DNA of 64,000 bases from Halobacillus halophilus DSM 2266 (GCF_000284515.1 NC_017668.1:3782001-3846000), one strand, 5' to 3'. Counted from the first letter of the stretch, positions 33,901 to 43,972 are shown. Notes: a model not told the origin generated them from the sequence alone. Program-made: numbers and translations.

Positions 33901-34761
33901 TTACTCATTTCTTTTTAAAGAAAAGCCCAGTTTTTTTAGCGCGCTTCCTAAGTTTGGCTGACTGTCCACTTCTTTTAATTCATCTCGAATATCAACAGCC
34001 TTCACAGCAAGATCCGGCTGCATCCCTGTAATCACTGGGGTAACCCCAATCAGCTTAAGTATATTCACAATTTTTAACAGAGAGGCCCCGACTGTCTCGT
34101 CTATATCCGAAATACCCGACAAATCAATAACTAGATCATCGAGCTCCCATTCCTGGCTTTTCTGCAAAGTCATCTGGATGATCATATCAGCCCTCTCTTC
34201 ACTAATCTCTCCGATTACCGGTAAGATCGCTACGCTTTCCGTGATGGGAACAAGAGGTGCTGACAATTGATTAATCTGCTCTTTAGCACGCTCAAGTTCA
34301 AGTACATAGGTCAGGAGCGAAGCCATGGTTTCGAACAATTCAATGCTCTCCCGTGAAAAATAAGTGGGCTCTGAATGAAGTCCGCAGATGGTTCCATAAT
34401 TGGATCCATCTTTATAAAAAATAGGAACGGCTATAAAACTACCTTTTTCCAGCGGACGTTTTCCCAAAATGGCCTGGCCTTTTTCTTCTTTCGTAAGATC
34501 AGAAATGATATATGCTTTCTTTCCATGGTCGAGACTTCTTTTACAGAGAGTACCATCTAAAGGAAAGGTTTCTCCCTTTGATACCAGTGGTTCCTTTTGG
34601 CTCGCTACTTGTATAACTTTACAAGTTTCTCCGTCATCTGAGGTAAAAAACAAAGTATCAAGATTAGTGGATTGATCCATTAGTTCAATAATACTCTCTG
34701 CTACTTCTTCAAAGTCCTGAAAATTTCTTGGTATTAGAAATTTTTGAGGTGGATGATTCAT
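33901..34761 (-). CDS. GAF-STAS protein, RsbR-type stressosome paralogue
   Basis: The 286-residue protein has an N-terminal GAF sensor domain (~15-155: DLTKEEKGQAIL, GSFIAVPIFY, YGTICGLHS) joined by a helical linker (ELERAKEQINQL) to a C-terminal STAS domain (~165-275). This carries the RsbR-type SAPLVPITESVAILPVIGEI start and the loop DIDETVGASLLKI, which holds a candidate phospho-Thr/Ser. Such proteins form stressosomes and tune sigma-B through RsbT. No rsbST genes are nearby. GAF differs from the globin-like N-domains of B. subtilis RsbR. Confidence 0.85.
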   Translation of the reverse strand: MNHPPQKFLIPRNFQDFEEVAESIIELMDQSTNLDTLFFTSDDGETCKVIQVASQKEPLVSKGETFPLDGTLCKRSLDHGKKAYIISDLTKEEKGQAILGKRPLEKGSFIAVPIFYKDGSNYGTICGLHSEPTYFSRESIELFETMASLLTYVLELERAKEQINQLSAPLVPITESVAILPVIGEISEERADMIIQMTLQKSQEWELDDLVIDLSGISDIDETVGASLLKIVNILKLIGVTPVITGMQPDLAVKAVDIRDELKEVDSQPNLGSALKKLGFSLKRNE

Positions 34762-34969
34762 AACTAACTCACCTTTCTATACTCTTACGTCATTTTATAT
34801 TGACTATACTCGAAAACGCTATTCGTTATCTACCCTTTTACAGTAACAAATATGTCACTATTAAGTAATGTTTTTAATCAAAGTTGAAATCCGATAAGCG
34901 AAAGGAATATCTTTTGCCAACTCCACACAACCTATAAAAATCAACCGTGCGAAATGAGGTACATATATT

Positions 34970-36379
34970 ATGGACTGGATTGCCATTATTCCTTTTATAG
35001 TCGTCATATTAACAGCCATTTGGACCAAGCAAGTGATCCCAAGTTTATTATTTGCCGTTATTGTAGCTGGATACCTGGTAGATCCACATTGGCTCAGAGG
35101 TATGATGACAGGGTTCATGTTCATCGTTCAAGGTCTGACAGATGAAAATAATATGAAGATTATTATTTTTCTCTACGCTTTCTCCGCCTTGATAGGAATT
35201 GTGAAGGTGTCCGGGGGGATTAAAGGGTTTGTTCAGGAAGCCACAGAACGTATTGATAAAAAAAGAGGCGCTTTTATCCTTACCTGGCTATCATCACTCG
35301 GGACGTTCAGTGCTCCTAGTTTTCGCATCGTAACCATTGCTCCTGTTATGAAAGCCATGCGAAAAAAAATTCCGATGAGTAAGCAGGAACTTGGGTTTGT
35401 CATCGAGACGACCGCCTCCCCTCTAGTCGTTTTGATCCCTGTAGCTACTGCCTTCGTTGGTTACATGACGTCTGTGATCGAGTTGTCGTTGCAGCAGGCT
35501 AATGCGGAAGGTGATCCTTATTCTCTTTACATCAGTAGTATACCCTTTAATTTCTTTGCTTTTTCTATGCTGATTGTAGGTTTCTATTTAAGTTTTTTCC
35601 ATCGTAATAAAAAACCTGCCACAGATGCTGAAGATATGAGTCAGGATAAGGGGAAGGACGATGATGATTGGCAGGACTGCCACCCTGCCGTAACTAAAGA
35701 GCTCCCGGCAAAGCCCTGGAACTTAATTGTTCCGCTCGCAAGTGTGATCGTATTAACCTTCTTTTTTATGTATATGGTAGGAGTCGAGGAAGGCGAGCAG
35801 GGATTTAAGGCGCTGATCAACGATGCTGTGTTAGACGCCATGGTCTTAGGTGTAGTTACAACCCTGATCGGGTTCGTCATTTATTTAAAAATAACAGCAT
35901 TGCCGCTTAAAAAAATTATGGACAGCTTAATCTATGGGGGAAATGAAATTATGGGAGTTATTCTCTTACTGGGAACGGTATGGGGGCTTAGTAAAGGTTC
36001 TGAAGCTCTTGCGTTTGCAGATACGATCTCTTCCTGGTTCGGCTGGATTCCTCCTGGTTTTGTAGCCGTCATTATCTTCATTGTAGGCTGCGGGCTTTCT
36101 TATTTTATTGGTTCATCATGGGGGACCTGGGGAATTCTTATGCCGGTTGGTGTTTCCATAGCCGCCGTTGCGGGCAGTTCTCTGCCGATGGTCATCGGTG
36201 CCGTGTTTGCTAGTGGGACATTTGGTGCTTTTGCTTCCCCATTGAGCGATGATACGAATACGACCGCGGGGATATTAAATTTAAATGCCATTAAATATGC
36301 TAAGTTCAAGTTGAAGCCCGCTTTATGGGCTGCTTCGGCTGCAGCAGTTTTATACTTTGGCCTCTCCTTTTTCTTTTAA
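34970..36379 (+). CDS. Na+/H+ antiporter, NhaC family
   Basis: The 469-residue membrane protein has about eleven helices. It has the NhaC-type GTFSAPSFRIVTIAPVM, IETTASPLVVLIPVATAFVGY and the highly conserved GSSWGTWGILMPVGVSIA followed by ASPLSDDTNTTAG. A charged cytoplasmic loop (~215-245, acidic) splits the halves. It likely expels Na+ and supports pH and salt homeostasis; family members may also exchange organic acids (malate/lactate). TGAGGTACATATT precedes the ATG. It stands alone, followed by a composite repeat. Confidence 0.88.
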   Translation: MDWIAIIPFIVVILTAIWTKQVIPSLLFAVIVAGYLVDPHWLRGMMTGFMFIVQGLTDENNMKIIIFLYAFSALIGIVKVSGGIKGFVQEATERIDKKRGAFILTWLSSLGTFSAPSFRIVTIAPVMKAMRKKIPMSKQELGFVIETTASPLVVLIPVATAFVGYMTSVIELSLQQANAEGDPYSLYISSIPFNFFAFSMLIVGFYLSFFHRNKKPATDAEDMSQDKGKDDDDWQDCHPAVTKELPAKPWNLIVPLASVIVLTFFFMYMVGVEEGEQGFKALINDAVLDAMVLGVVTTLIGFVIYLKITALPLKKIMDSLIYGGNEIMGVILLLGTVWGLSKGSEALAFADTISSWFGWIPPGFVAVIIFIVGCGLSYFIGSSWGTWGILMPVGVSIAAVAGSSLPMVIGAVFASGTFGAFASPLSDDTNTTAGILNLNAIKYAKFKLKPALWAASAAAVLYFGLSFFF

Positions 36380-36427
36380 ATACCCCCTATTTCCGAATTC
36401 CAATTAAAGATAAGCTCTCGTTTGTTT

Positions 36428-37099
36428 AAGACTCAGTTTCGAGATATCTCGTGAGAGAGTTAGGTCCTTCGGGGAACGACTCGCTTTCCGTGGACATGTG
36501 CTGAGCCTCCTCAAGCTAAAGCTTTCCGGGGTCTCACCAATCATGTTTATCCCTCAGGAGTCTCCCCGTTCCCCTCCGGACCTGGCCGTATCAGAGACTC
36601 GAAACGGCTTTATCCTTCACCATGGGCGTATTCACTTTATTCAAGCTTAACTATGCGGGATAGCCTGTTATATAAGCATTTCAGGCAGGTTAAGGAAGAA
36701 AAAAATTCTCTCTTCCCGAAGGGACCGTTATTCCTAAGAAAGTTGGGCTGGTGGGGAAATGGCGAGACTCCCATGGGAGAAGGAACTAGGTGAGATCCCG
36801 CAGGGAGTGAAACGAGCGAGGAAGCTCATGGTAAAAGGAGGATCGACTAAAGTCGCCACGTCCTGTGGCAACGTCGATCGACCCTACATCGTGTAGGGCC
36901 ATAGGAAAGTGTTCAAATGTGGAATCACCCCGAAAGACACGAACAGCATAAGCCGAGCATCAAAAGGATGGTGGTTTTTCCGTCGGTTGATGAACGGCTT
37001 ATGTCTCGAGTGTCTGGGTGATGGAACAAGATGAGTTATTTCCCCACCAGCCCCCTCCTCATATCGTAACGGACCCAAATTATCTCGAAATCGAGTCTT
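36428..37099 (+). repeat. Composite extragenic repeat, copy 2 (L-spacer-R, with cassette)
   Basis: It is bounded by AAGACTCAGTTTCGAGATA (36428-36446) and its near complement (37081-37099). The L arm (to ~36610) and R arm (from ~36735) are inverted relative to each other, with a ~125-bp spacer that is also conserved in copy 3. The R arm holds a ~72-bp hairpin cassette (36829-36900) and a central hairpin. It lies between convergent nhaC-type and RDD genes. No transposase is present. Confidence 0.85.
36829..36900 (+). repeat. Hairpin cassette inside the R arm (copy 2)
   Basis: It is inserted after GAGGAAGCTCA. It contains nested stems TCGACTAAAGTCG, GCCACGTCCTGTGGC and CCCTACATCGTGTAGGG. The same cassette occurs at 44286, 44701 and 57231. 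Confidence 0.8.
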
Positions 37100-37185
37100 C
37101 AACTATACGGCCGTTTAGTTTAACAATTCTATTTATTTTAACTAATAACATGTTTAACAAATTATATTTACGCAATCTTCATCTA

Positions 37186-37722
37186 TTAAGAAGTTCTTTG
37201 TGTATTTACCACCACTGTACCTGCAACCCAGTCATAGACACTTCTTCGCTTTGGATTGGTGAGAGGCAGGATTAAATACAAAAACACCGTGATATATACA
37301 GCGCTTAATATGACATAAAGAGTCATCTCCGAAAAACCAGAGGGAAGTATTAAATTCCAGACTACAAAATGAGCAACTTCCCACGGGAGAAATTTAATCG
37401 TTGTGCGAAGGATAGAACGTCCTATTCCTATCCGCTTTCCTGCTTGATCAACAACACGAACCCCCATCATCCTTTTTCCAACGGTCCCCTGCCAAATCGA
37501 TTGCTCAGCGATCACGAAATAAAATGAAACAGGTAACGTAATAAGAAGGAAGCCTGTCCATTGAGCTGTGACTGGAGAATGTGAGAACAAAGGGGTAATA
37601 GTAGATTGCAGTATAAAGGAGATACCTCCCACCACCAGCCCCCCATATAATACAATGATGAGATAATCCAGCAGAAAAGCATATAATCGAGTTTTGAAGA
37701 GGGAAAAAGACATAGCTGGCAC
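37186..37722 (-). CDS. RDD family membrane protein
   Basis: This 178-residue protein has the RDD signature arrangement: RLYAFLLDYLIIVLYGG in the first helix, GTVGKRMMGVRVVDQAGKRIG between helices, and a terminal DWVAG. RDD proteins are small 3-4 TM proteins; some have Na+(Li+)(K+)/H+ antiporter activity in halophilic Bacillaceae, which would fit this genome, but no function is established for this one. AAAGGAGAGGTGCC precedes the ATG. Confidence 0.85.
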   Translation of the reverse strand: MPAMSFSLFKTRLYAFLLDYLIIVLYGGLVVGGISFILQSTITPLFSHSPVTAQWTGFLLITLPVSFYFVIAEQSIWQGTVGKRMMGVRVVDQAGKRIGIGRSILRTTIKFLPWEVAHFVVWNLILPSGFSEMTLYVILSAVYITVFLYLILPLTNPKRRSVYDWVAGTVVVNTQRTS

Positions 37723-37843
37723 CTCTCCTTTACATTTTTAATGCCTCACCATTTCCCTGTACCTTTTGAAACTATTATACCCTTCGCAATTAAAGAAAAG
37801 CACCCCCATCTACCAATGGAGGCGCCCAGCTGAATAAACAGGC

Positions 37844-39049
37844 CTATTTTTCAGTTGCATTTACATAAATAATCTCGGGATAGGGATGACTTAAGAATTC
37901 GTGGTGTGAAATGGTCCAGGCATAGGCACCTGCATATTCAAATATGACGATGTCTCCTGCCCGCAGCTGATCCACATACTCCTTTCGAACGAGCACATCA
38001 TTTGGTGTGCATAACTCCCCCGCAACCGTAACATCCGTTTTTAAAACTTCCGGCCGTGCAAAAGGATAGTTCCATTCTTCCACTGAATAAACTCGAAACG
38101 GATGGCTCATCTTCCAGGCAGCAGGGAGACGAAGATGATGCGAACCGCCCCGGATCACGGCAAAGTGCTGATCGTGATTCTTTTTTATATCGAGCACCTC
38201 CGTTACATAAGAGCCGCAGGCTGCCGTCATATAGCGTCCGATTTCTATAATTAAGGTAAGGTCTTCAGCTTCCGTTCTTAGTCCTGTAATACCAGACGCA
38301 AGTATTTCCCAGTCAAAAGGATCCTCTGGGTTCCAGTAGTTGATTCCAATACCTCCGCCCAGATCCACGATCATACCGGATAAACCAAACTGTTTTCGCC
38401 ACAATTTTGTTTTATCTATGCAGACTTTAACGAAACGAACGTGGGACTCTGCATCTAAGTTGTTCGACATAGCGTGAAAATGAAATCCTTCAATCGAAAC
38501 AAATTCAGCGTCAAGTGCTGCCTCAATAAAAGAGGGGACCTCACGTTCGTCTATTCCAAACTGAGAGGGTACACCAGACATGCGCAGATGGCTGTCTGAA
38601 ATGTTTACACTCAAATTGACGCGAATAAGAATAGGTACCGTTACGTTTTTCTGTTTGGCTATATAATTGATTCGATTCAGCTCATGGAAGCTTTCTACGT
38701 TCAAGTACTCTACGTTCGAATGGATAGCCGCTTCAATTTCACGATCTTTCTTTCCAGGGCCCCCAAAAATCATTGGTTTTTCTGTTTCTGCTACCAATTT
38801 GTTAATTTCACCTTCTGAAGCCACTTCAAATCCGTCGACGATTGGATCTAATGTCTCTAACAAGGGTTGATCAGAGTTGGCTTTTGCGGCATAGTACAGC
38901 CGGCAGAAAGATGGAAGACTGTTCTTAATAGCAGCTGCATGGTCTCTCAGCTGTTTTAAGTCATAGATATAGGCGCAGATCGGATCCTTCGTTTGTTTAC
39001 GCTTTTCTTTTATATACTTTTCTAATGTAAGTTCTTCATTGGTAATCAA
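37844..39049 (-). CDS. Fold-type III PLP decarboxylase of the siderophore operon (SbnH/LysA-like)
   Basis: This 401-residue enzyme is of the Orn/Lys/Arg/DAP decarboxylase-2 family. PLP Lys is in YYAAKANSD, the phosphate-binding segment is VDLGGGIGIN, and the Cys/Asp motif of this family reads ELCTPNDVL. It is the third gene of an operon with two NIS synthetases (24-bp gap), as SbnH is in the staphyloferrin B cluster and AcsE in achromobactin. It presumably decarboxylates an amino acid or a citryl-amino acid intermediate. GGAGGAGTC precedes the ATG. Confidence 0.85.
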   Translation of the reverse strand: MITNEELTLEKYIKEKRKQTKDPICAYIYDLKQLRDHAAAIKNSLPSFCRLYYAAKANSDQPLLETLDPIVDGFEVASEGEINKLVAETEKPMIFGGPGKKDREIEAAIHSNVEYLNVESFHELNRINYIAKQKNVTVPILIRVNLSVNISDSHLRMSGVPSQFGIDEREVPSFIEAALDAEFVSIEGFHFHAMSNNLDAESHVRFVKVCIDKTKLWRKQFGLSGMIVDLGGGIGINYWNPEDPFDWEILASGITGLRTEAEDLTLIIEIGRYMTAACGSYVTEVLDIKKNHDQHFAVIRGGSHHLRLPAAWKMSHPFRVYSVEEWNYPFARPEVLKTDVTVAGELCTPNDVLVRKEYVDQLRAGDIVIFEYAGAYAWTISHHEFLSHPYPEIIYVNATEK

Positions 39050-39073
39050 GACTGACTCCTCCGGCTTTCCTGT

Positions 39074-41062
39074 TTAATACGCTAACGGGTTCGGGACTTT
39101 ATTATAGCCGTATTCCTTACTGTCCGTCAGCCGCATTTTTGTGAGTGACTTGTGCATCACAGAAGATTGATATAAAAAAGCACGATCCTCTTCTACCGCT
39201 TTCTTTAAATTTGGATCTTCCCGCAGCGTTTCAAAGGTTTTCTCACACGTTAACTTTACCTGCTTCCAAAAATCCTTTTCTTCCAGGCCTGAATATAGCA
39301 CCAGCTGCCTGATTATCTCACCCAGGTGGTTTTGAAAAACCGTATAGTACAACTTGTTATGCACCTCAGATAGTTCACTGGTGACGGAAACCGAACCTGT
39401 AGCAAAAGAAGGATTCAGGTTTTGCTTTCGAATTCTCTGTTCATGTACGCGGGATCCTCCCCAATCCCTGAAAAAGAAGCGAGTCAGCCGTCCTTTTCTA
39501 AAGACAGGAATACTATTTTGAAGATGCCCTTCAAGCGCGACCCCATATTTAACCATCAAAGTAACATACGCAGGAATTACGGTTTGAATATAATCATTAA
39601 AAAACTCTTCCGCTGCCTGCGCTTTCGTCAAGCTCTCCTCTACCCTGAGCTGTTCTGCCAGTTCCTTAAGCATTGTTGTCTCTGTAACAGGAGACTCTGC
39701 ATAAAGAGCCATTCCCGCAATAGCAGCTTCATCTTCCTCAATTTTCGCATCAATATTTTCACGAATTAGCATCGTAAGATTTCTGCTTTTCAACTGATCT
39801 TCTGACCTAAAAGCCGCTCCTGATAATTCATTTAGCGGCACAAATCCATTCAAATGCTCCTCTTGATCCATAATTTTCGCGATCATGGAAGAAAATATGG
39901 TAGAGTTCATAGCTGTTTGTGTGGAAATGGAACGAACCGTAGAGGTCATCTGACTATTTACGGCAAGCTTCAGGACCGGCGCTTCATTATCCATGGGAGC
40001 TACCGTTCGAAATGAAGAAGTTGCTTGTGCGCTTAGCTTTGGATCTTCTAATAGGATCATAACTTCACGGTAAATCTCTTCTTCATAGATAGAAGGAACG
40101 GCATGTTCAAACTGCCATGGATGGACCGGCAGCACGTCAAATTCATCAGCATTGTATCCTCTGTCATTCAACTCTTTGACAGCATCATGCCACTCCCTCG
40201 GGAAAAATCTCTTCAGTATGCTTCCCTTCTCCAGGGTCGTTCTAAGATAATCCCTTCGGACTGCTGCAAAACGGACTCCGAATGACTGATGGAATTCCCC
40301 AGAGTACTGAAAAACATCCTGAAAAGATAAACCAAGCTTCGTTTTGGCTCCTGGGTGTAAATGGTGACCATCCACCACAAGCTGTTCAAAGAATAAACTT
40401 TTAGAGAAGTCGGGCGTGTGCTTTTGCTTTTCCTCTAAGTACTCAAACGTAGTTGCCGCATCCAGCTGAGAAGCTTCTCGTTTAATGACCGTTTTCCAGA
40501 TGTCATTGTACATATAAGCGAGCGCTAAATTCGCTGTCCCGTTATCCAGTTCCTGAATAAAGGCATTCCTGTTCGGATACTCTTCTTTAGTGAACATTAA
40601 TCGAACGAGCTCCGAGGCCACTGAAATGATGCGGATCTCATGCTCGCCCAGATAAACAAGGTCACCATTCGTTTCAACGAGATGAAATGAGTATTCTCGC
40701 TGGACAGGAAAAAGGATAGCATACCGCTTAAACTGCACCATTTTATAACTCAACTCTTCCTGAAGAGGAAAATCCCGCAGCCGCTTGTAAATTCCTTCCC
40801 ATGCATGTGGCTTTTCATTAATGAACAGGGTATGTCCCTGCTTTTTCAAATCAATAGCACCGCTATAATACTCATTAATATTTTCCCTTAAGATAGAGTC
40901 CGCTAATTTATGGAGAATCCCTTTTCTTCCTTTTTCCATATAGGTAAGAAACTGAGAAACGTATTCTGGTTTCTTCTCGTAAAGGAACCGTAAACAGTTC
41001 TGCTCTTCTAAAAGTGGTTGTACTTTACCGTGTTTCTCAAGTTTAGGTAAAGGAATCGTCAT
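39074..41062 (-). CDS. IucA/IucC family siderophore synthetase (second NIS synthetase)
   Basis: This 662-residue ATP-dependent NIS synthetase condenses a carboxylate with an amine or alcohol. It has VDGHHLHPGAKTKLGLS, VLPVHPWQFEHAVP, SFRTVAPMDNEAPVLKLAVNSQMTSTVRSIS and a C-terminal FerC-type fold region (FFRDWGGSRVH, QNHLGEIIRQL). It lies 6 bp downstream of the first synthetase and should be co-translated. Whether it works on citrate or a succinyl intermediate cannot be told. Confidence 0.88.
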   Translation of the reverse strand: MTIPLPKLEKHGKVQPLLEEQNCLRFLYEKKPEYVSQFLTYMEKGRKGILHKLADSILRENINEYYSGAIDLKKQGHTLFINEKPHAWEGIYKRLRDFPLQEELSYKMVQFKRYAILFPVQREYSFHLVETNGDLVYLGEHEIRIISVASELVRLMFTKEEYPNRNAFIQELDNGTANLALAYMYNDIWKTVIKREASQLDAATTFEYLEEKQKHTPDFSKSLFFEQLVVDGHHLHPGAKTKLGLSFQDVFQYSGEFHQSFGVRFAAVRRDYLRTTLEKGSILKRFFPREWHDAVKELNDRGYNADEFDVLPVHPWQFEHAVPSIYEEEIYREVMILLEDPKLSAQATSSFRTVAPMDNEAPVLKLAVNSQMTSTVRSISTQTAMNSTIFSSMIAKIMDQEEHLNGFVPLNELSGAAFRSEDQLKSRNLTMLIRENIDAKIEEDEAAIAGMALYAESPVTETTMLKELAEQLRVEESLTKAQAAEEFFNDYIQTVIPAYVTLMVKYGVALEGHLQNSIPVFRKGRLTRFFFRDWGGSRVHEQRIRKQNLNPSFATGSVSVTSELSEVHNKLYYTVFQNHLGEIIRQLVLYSGLEEKDFWKQVKLTCEKTFETLREDPNLKKAVEEDRAFLYQSSVMHKSLTKMRLTDSKEYGYNKVPNPLAY

Positions 41063-41068
41063 GATTGG

Positions 41069-42964
41069 TTACACCTCACTTCCGGGTGAAAATGGATTGG
41101 CAATGTCGACATAACTATTTTCCGTGTATTGATTCAATAAGCGCATTCTCACAAGGGCTTTCATCCTTGAAGGACTAGAAAAAATAATGGCTGCGTCCTC
41201 TAAAGCATCTTCAGCTGTCAGAGTGTTCTCCTCTAACGATGCATATACTTCGCGCAGGACTCCCTCTACCGCTTCCCATAACACACCCTCTTCGATCCCT
41301 GATTTTCTGACTAAGGCGACAATGATTTCCCCAAGATGGTTATGCAGAACAGCATGCGAGAATATATCCAGAAGCTCTCCCCGTTGTTCTGTCAATACGT
41401 TCGTACTAGGGTCGATCGGCTGTTGAGAAAAGAAACGATTCAACCGCTCATTCATTATTCGAATACCTCCGTGGTCTCGAAGAATGACCCTTTGCGGTTG
41501 TCCATCTTTGAATACAACCACACAATTCTGAAGGTGAGCTTCCATACTAATCCCGTACTTTGTAATAAGCGTAACGATTCCAGGTAATAAAGCCCGAGCA
41601 TATTCCTGAACAAAAGCTGCAGCTGACTCTGCAAGGCCTGCTTTCCCTTGACGCTTGACCAGTTCTTCGACGATTAAATCCCCCGTTATCGGAGATTCAG
41701 TTAACAAAGAAGCAGCAGGTACAGCTATTTCATCTTCAGCGAGCCTGTTCTCCGGGTTTTCACGAAGAATAGACGCTAAATTCTTCTGTAAAAAGTGACG
41801 TTCCTCTTCATTGACTGCCCCTTCCGGCTCGTAATGAATCCCTGAAGGTTCACTCATGATCGTTAAGGAACGAGTAAGCGCGGAATCGTTTACGAACACC
41901 TCTTGAAACAATCTCGATAAGATGGGTCCATTTTGAGTAGAAGCTGCGGAAACCGTACGGATCGCACTTGTCATTTGCACGTTCACAGCCGTTTTTATAT
42001 GGTGATTCACCCGATTCTGATATGGAGCCAGAGTTCGGAAAGAAATAAGCGCAGCCATCTTAATCCCTGCATCTTCTAAAGGGATGATCCTCTTTCTTTC
42101 TAATGCTTCCTGGTAATAAACAGGAAGTGTATAACGAAACTGCCATGGATGAATAGGAATAATTTCATATTCTTCAGGATTGCAATCTCTCGCGGCACAC
42201 ATCTCCTCAAAAGACTTCTTCAACTCTGGATACTCTTTAAATAAAATCGACTTGACTGTCTGTCCCTCTTTAGTGGTCATCCTGCTATATTTATGATGAA
42301 CCGCCAGCGGAATAACGCACGGCTTCCCTTCCCATTCCGGTGCATACCGGGTCATATCCTTTAAGGAAATCCCCAGTCGTGTACGGGAGCACGGGTGAAT
42401 GGTATGACCCTGAATGACCCACTGCTCAAAGAAGGTTAAAGGACTGAATGATGTACTCTCCTGCTTTTTCTTAAGAGCATATGAAATAGCATCTGGGGCT
42501 TGTAACCCCCGTGCTTCTTCCTTTACAGCTAACGCACGGTGTTCAGCAATGGTTAGTGCAAGCCCATAATTCTCAACACTATTCCTGATCTCTTGATAAA
42601 AAGCTGATTGAGCCTCAGAAATCTCGTGGTCCTCAAATAGTAAATCGAGACAACCCTCAGGTGAGTGGATAGTATGACTGTTACCTCTCTCATCCACATA
42701 CTGTACATGGCCTTCTATATCGAAATGCCCTAAACGGTACCTTCTGGAAACCTTTATACGAAGGGTCCCTCCCTTTCCCAATGGAATAGAGATTGTGGAC
42801 CAATCATCGGCCCACTCATAGCGAACAATTCCTTCACGTATAATGGCTTGAACCAGCTGATGAAGAATTACTTTTTCAGCTGTTTCTGCATGAGCAGGGT
42901 AGGTTTCTCTAAATTGGGGATACTCGTTCTGTATGAAGGATGTTGCACGCATTGTTTCTTCCAT
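41069..42964 (-). CDS. IucA/IucC family siderophore synthetase (first NIS synthetase)
   Basis: This 631-residue NIS synthetase begins MEETMRATSFIQNEYPQF. It has the IQGHTIHPCSRTRLGISL, IIPIHPWQFRYTLP, SFRTLAPYQNRVNHHIKTAVNVQMTSAIRTVS and LRDHGGIRIMNERL motifs shared with IucA, SfaB and SbnE-type enzymes. ATG at 42964 follows GAGGTGAAATAA; the ORF extends 48 bp further without support. It heads a three-gene minus-strand operon. A Fur box lies ~200 bp upstream beside the divergent FhuF gene. Confidence 0.88.
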   Translation of the reverse strand: MEETMRATSFIQNEYPQFRETYPAHAETAEKVILHQLVQAIIREGIVRYEWADDWSTISIPLGKGGTLRIKVSRRYRLGHFDIEGHVQYVDERGNSHTIHSPEGCLDLLFEDHEISEAQSAFYQEIRNSVENYGLALTIAEHRALAVKEEARGLQAPDAISYALKKKQESTSFSPLTFFEQWVIQGHTIHPCSRTRLGISLKDMTRYAPEWEGKPCVIPLAVHHKYSRMTTKEGQTVKSILFKEYPELKKSFEEMCAARDCNPEEYEIIPIHPWQFRYTLPVYYQEALERKRIIPLEDAGIKMAALISFRTLAPYQNRVNHHIKTAVNVQMTSAIRTVSAASTQNGPILSRLFQEVFVNDSALTRSLTIMSEPSGIHYEPEGAVNEEERHFLQKNLASILRENPENRLAEDEIAVPAASLLTESPITGDLIVEELVKRQGKAGLAESAAAFVQEYARALLPGIVTLITKYGISMEAHLQNCVVVFKDGQPQRVILRDHGGIRIMNERLNRFFSQQPIDPSTNVLTEQRGELLDIFSHAVLHNHLGEIIVALVRKSGIEEGVLWEAVEGVLREVYASLEENTLTAEDALEDAAIIFSSPSRMKALVRMRLLNQYTENSYVDIANPFSPGSEV

Positions 42965-43133
42965 ATTTATTTCACCTCGATAAAGGATTTCCAGTTCGTT
43001 CTTAAACTTCATTTAATAAACGCTTGTTCAATTATATATGCTTTGCATGCTGATTTCTAAAGCTAGGATTGTAACTTGCAGGCCGCTTCAACTAGCATAC
43101 GTTCCACACCCTATTAATTATGATTGCAAGCTG

Positions 43134-43177
43134 TTGTTGGAATTCTAAAAATATTTTATAATTGATAACAGTTATCA
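43134..43177 (+). promoter_or_regulatory. Promoter with Fur box in the siderophore divergent region
   Basis: -35 TTGTTG (43134-43139), 17-bp spacer and -10 TATAAT (43157-43162) are followed at once by TGATAACAGTTATCA (43163-43177), a perfect 7-1-7 Fur box. Iron-dependent repression of the fhuF-like gene is expected. I see no second Fur box next to the minus-strand operon. Confidence 0.82.
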
Positions 43178-43224
43178 TTTCCAAGGTTTTTGGTGGAAAA
43201 ATACAAAATGTGGGAGTCATAGAT

Positions 43225-43971
43225 ATGAACACTGCATTTGAACAAATCAAAAACAATCATCGAATCTATATTGGCGAGTCATACGAAGATCAGGTCTCCT
43301 ACAAGGTGGCTGATCTCATTCATGATAAAGAAAATATTCAGCAGCTCATCCAAATTCAAAAGCATCAATTAGGTGCTCCGAACATTGCCATTACAGGACT
43401 TCTTTTTGGGAAAATGTATTCAGTTATTACCATGGGATTATTTGAAATGATTGTAAGACATCATCTCATTCTCGATATGATACCCTCAAATGTTGGTATT
43501 GAACTGCAGGAAAAAAACAAGATGAATTATATCATTTCAGAAGACGCTGTTTATTCAACTCATGATCTTACCGATGAAAAGGTAAAGGAATTGATTCATT
43601 CGTACCTTGTACAACATTTACAACCCTTATTTCAGCAGGTCGCTCAAACCACAGGTTGTAAATCAACTCATATGCGGTCTATTGTTTCTCATAACCTTCA
43701 TCAAAAATACAGAGAATTTATTCAGAACCATCCCCAGCACGAGGAATACGCAGAAAAAGTTTTTCGCTGGTTTACTACGGAAGTATGTTTTAGCAAGAAT
43801 ATGAGGAACCCGCTTCACTTCGATTTTCGTTTTTATGAAGCAGACAATGGTAAGAAAACTTATGTACGCAGGCATTGCTGTATGAAATATATGCTCCACG
43901 GAGCCAATAAAGCCAAATGCTGTCCCACCTGTCCACTTATTTCTGATGAAGAACGGGACGACCGGCTATAA
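43225..43971 (+). CDS. fhuF: FhuF-like ferric siderophore reductase
   Basis: This 248-residue cytoplasmic protein resembles FhuF/IucA-like iron reductases. The C-terminal iron-sulfur motif is HCCMKYMLHGANKAKCCPTC (CC-x10-CC-x2-C), the FhuF [2Fe-2S] signature, and the middle contains helices QHLQPLFQQVAQTTG and FRWFTTEVCF. It would release iron from an internalised siderophore. ATG 43225 has GGGAG ~9 bp upstream. It is divergent from the NIS operon and carries a Fur box in its promoter. Confidence 0.85.
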   Translation: MNTAFEQIKNNHRIYIGESYEDQVSYKVADLIHDKENIQQLIQIQKHQLGAPNIAITGLLFGKMYSVITMGLFEMIVRHHLILDMIPSNVGIELQEKNKMNYIISEDAVYSTHDLTDEKVKELIHSYLVQHLQPLFQQVAQTTGCKSTHMRSIVSHNLHQKYREFIQNHPQHEEYAEKVFRWFTTEVCFSKNMRNPLHFDFRFYEADNGKKTYVRRHCCMKYMLHGANKAKCCPTCPLISDEERDDRL

Positions 43972-43972
43972 A

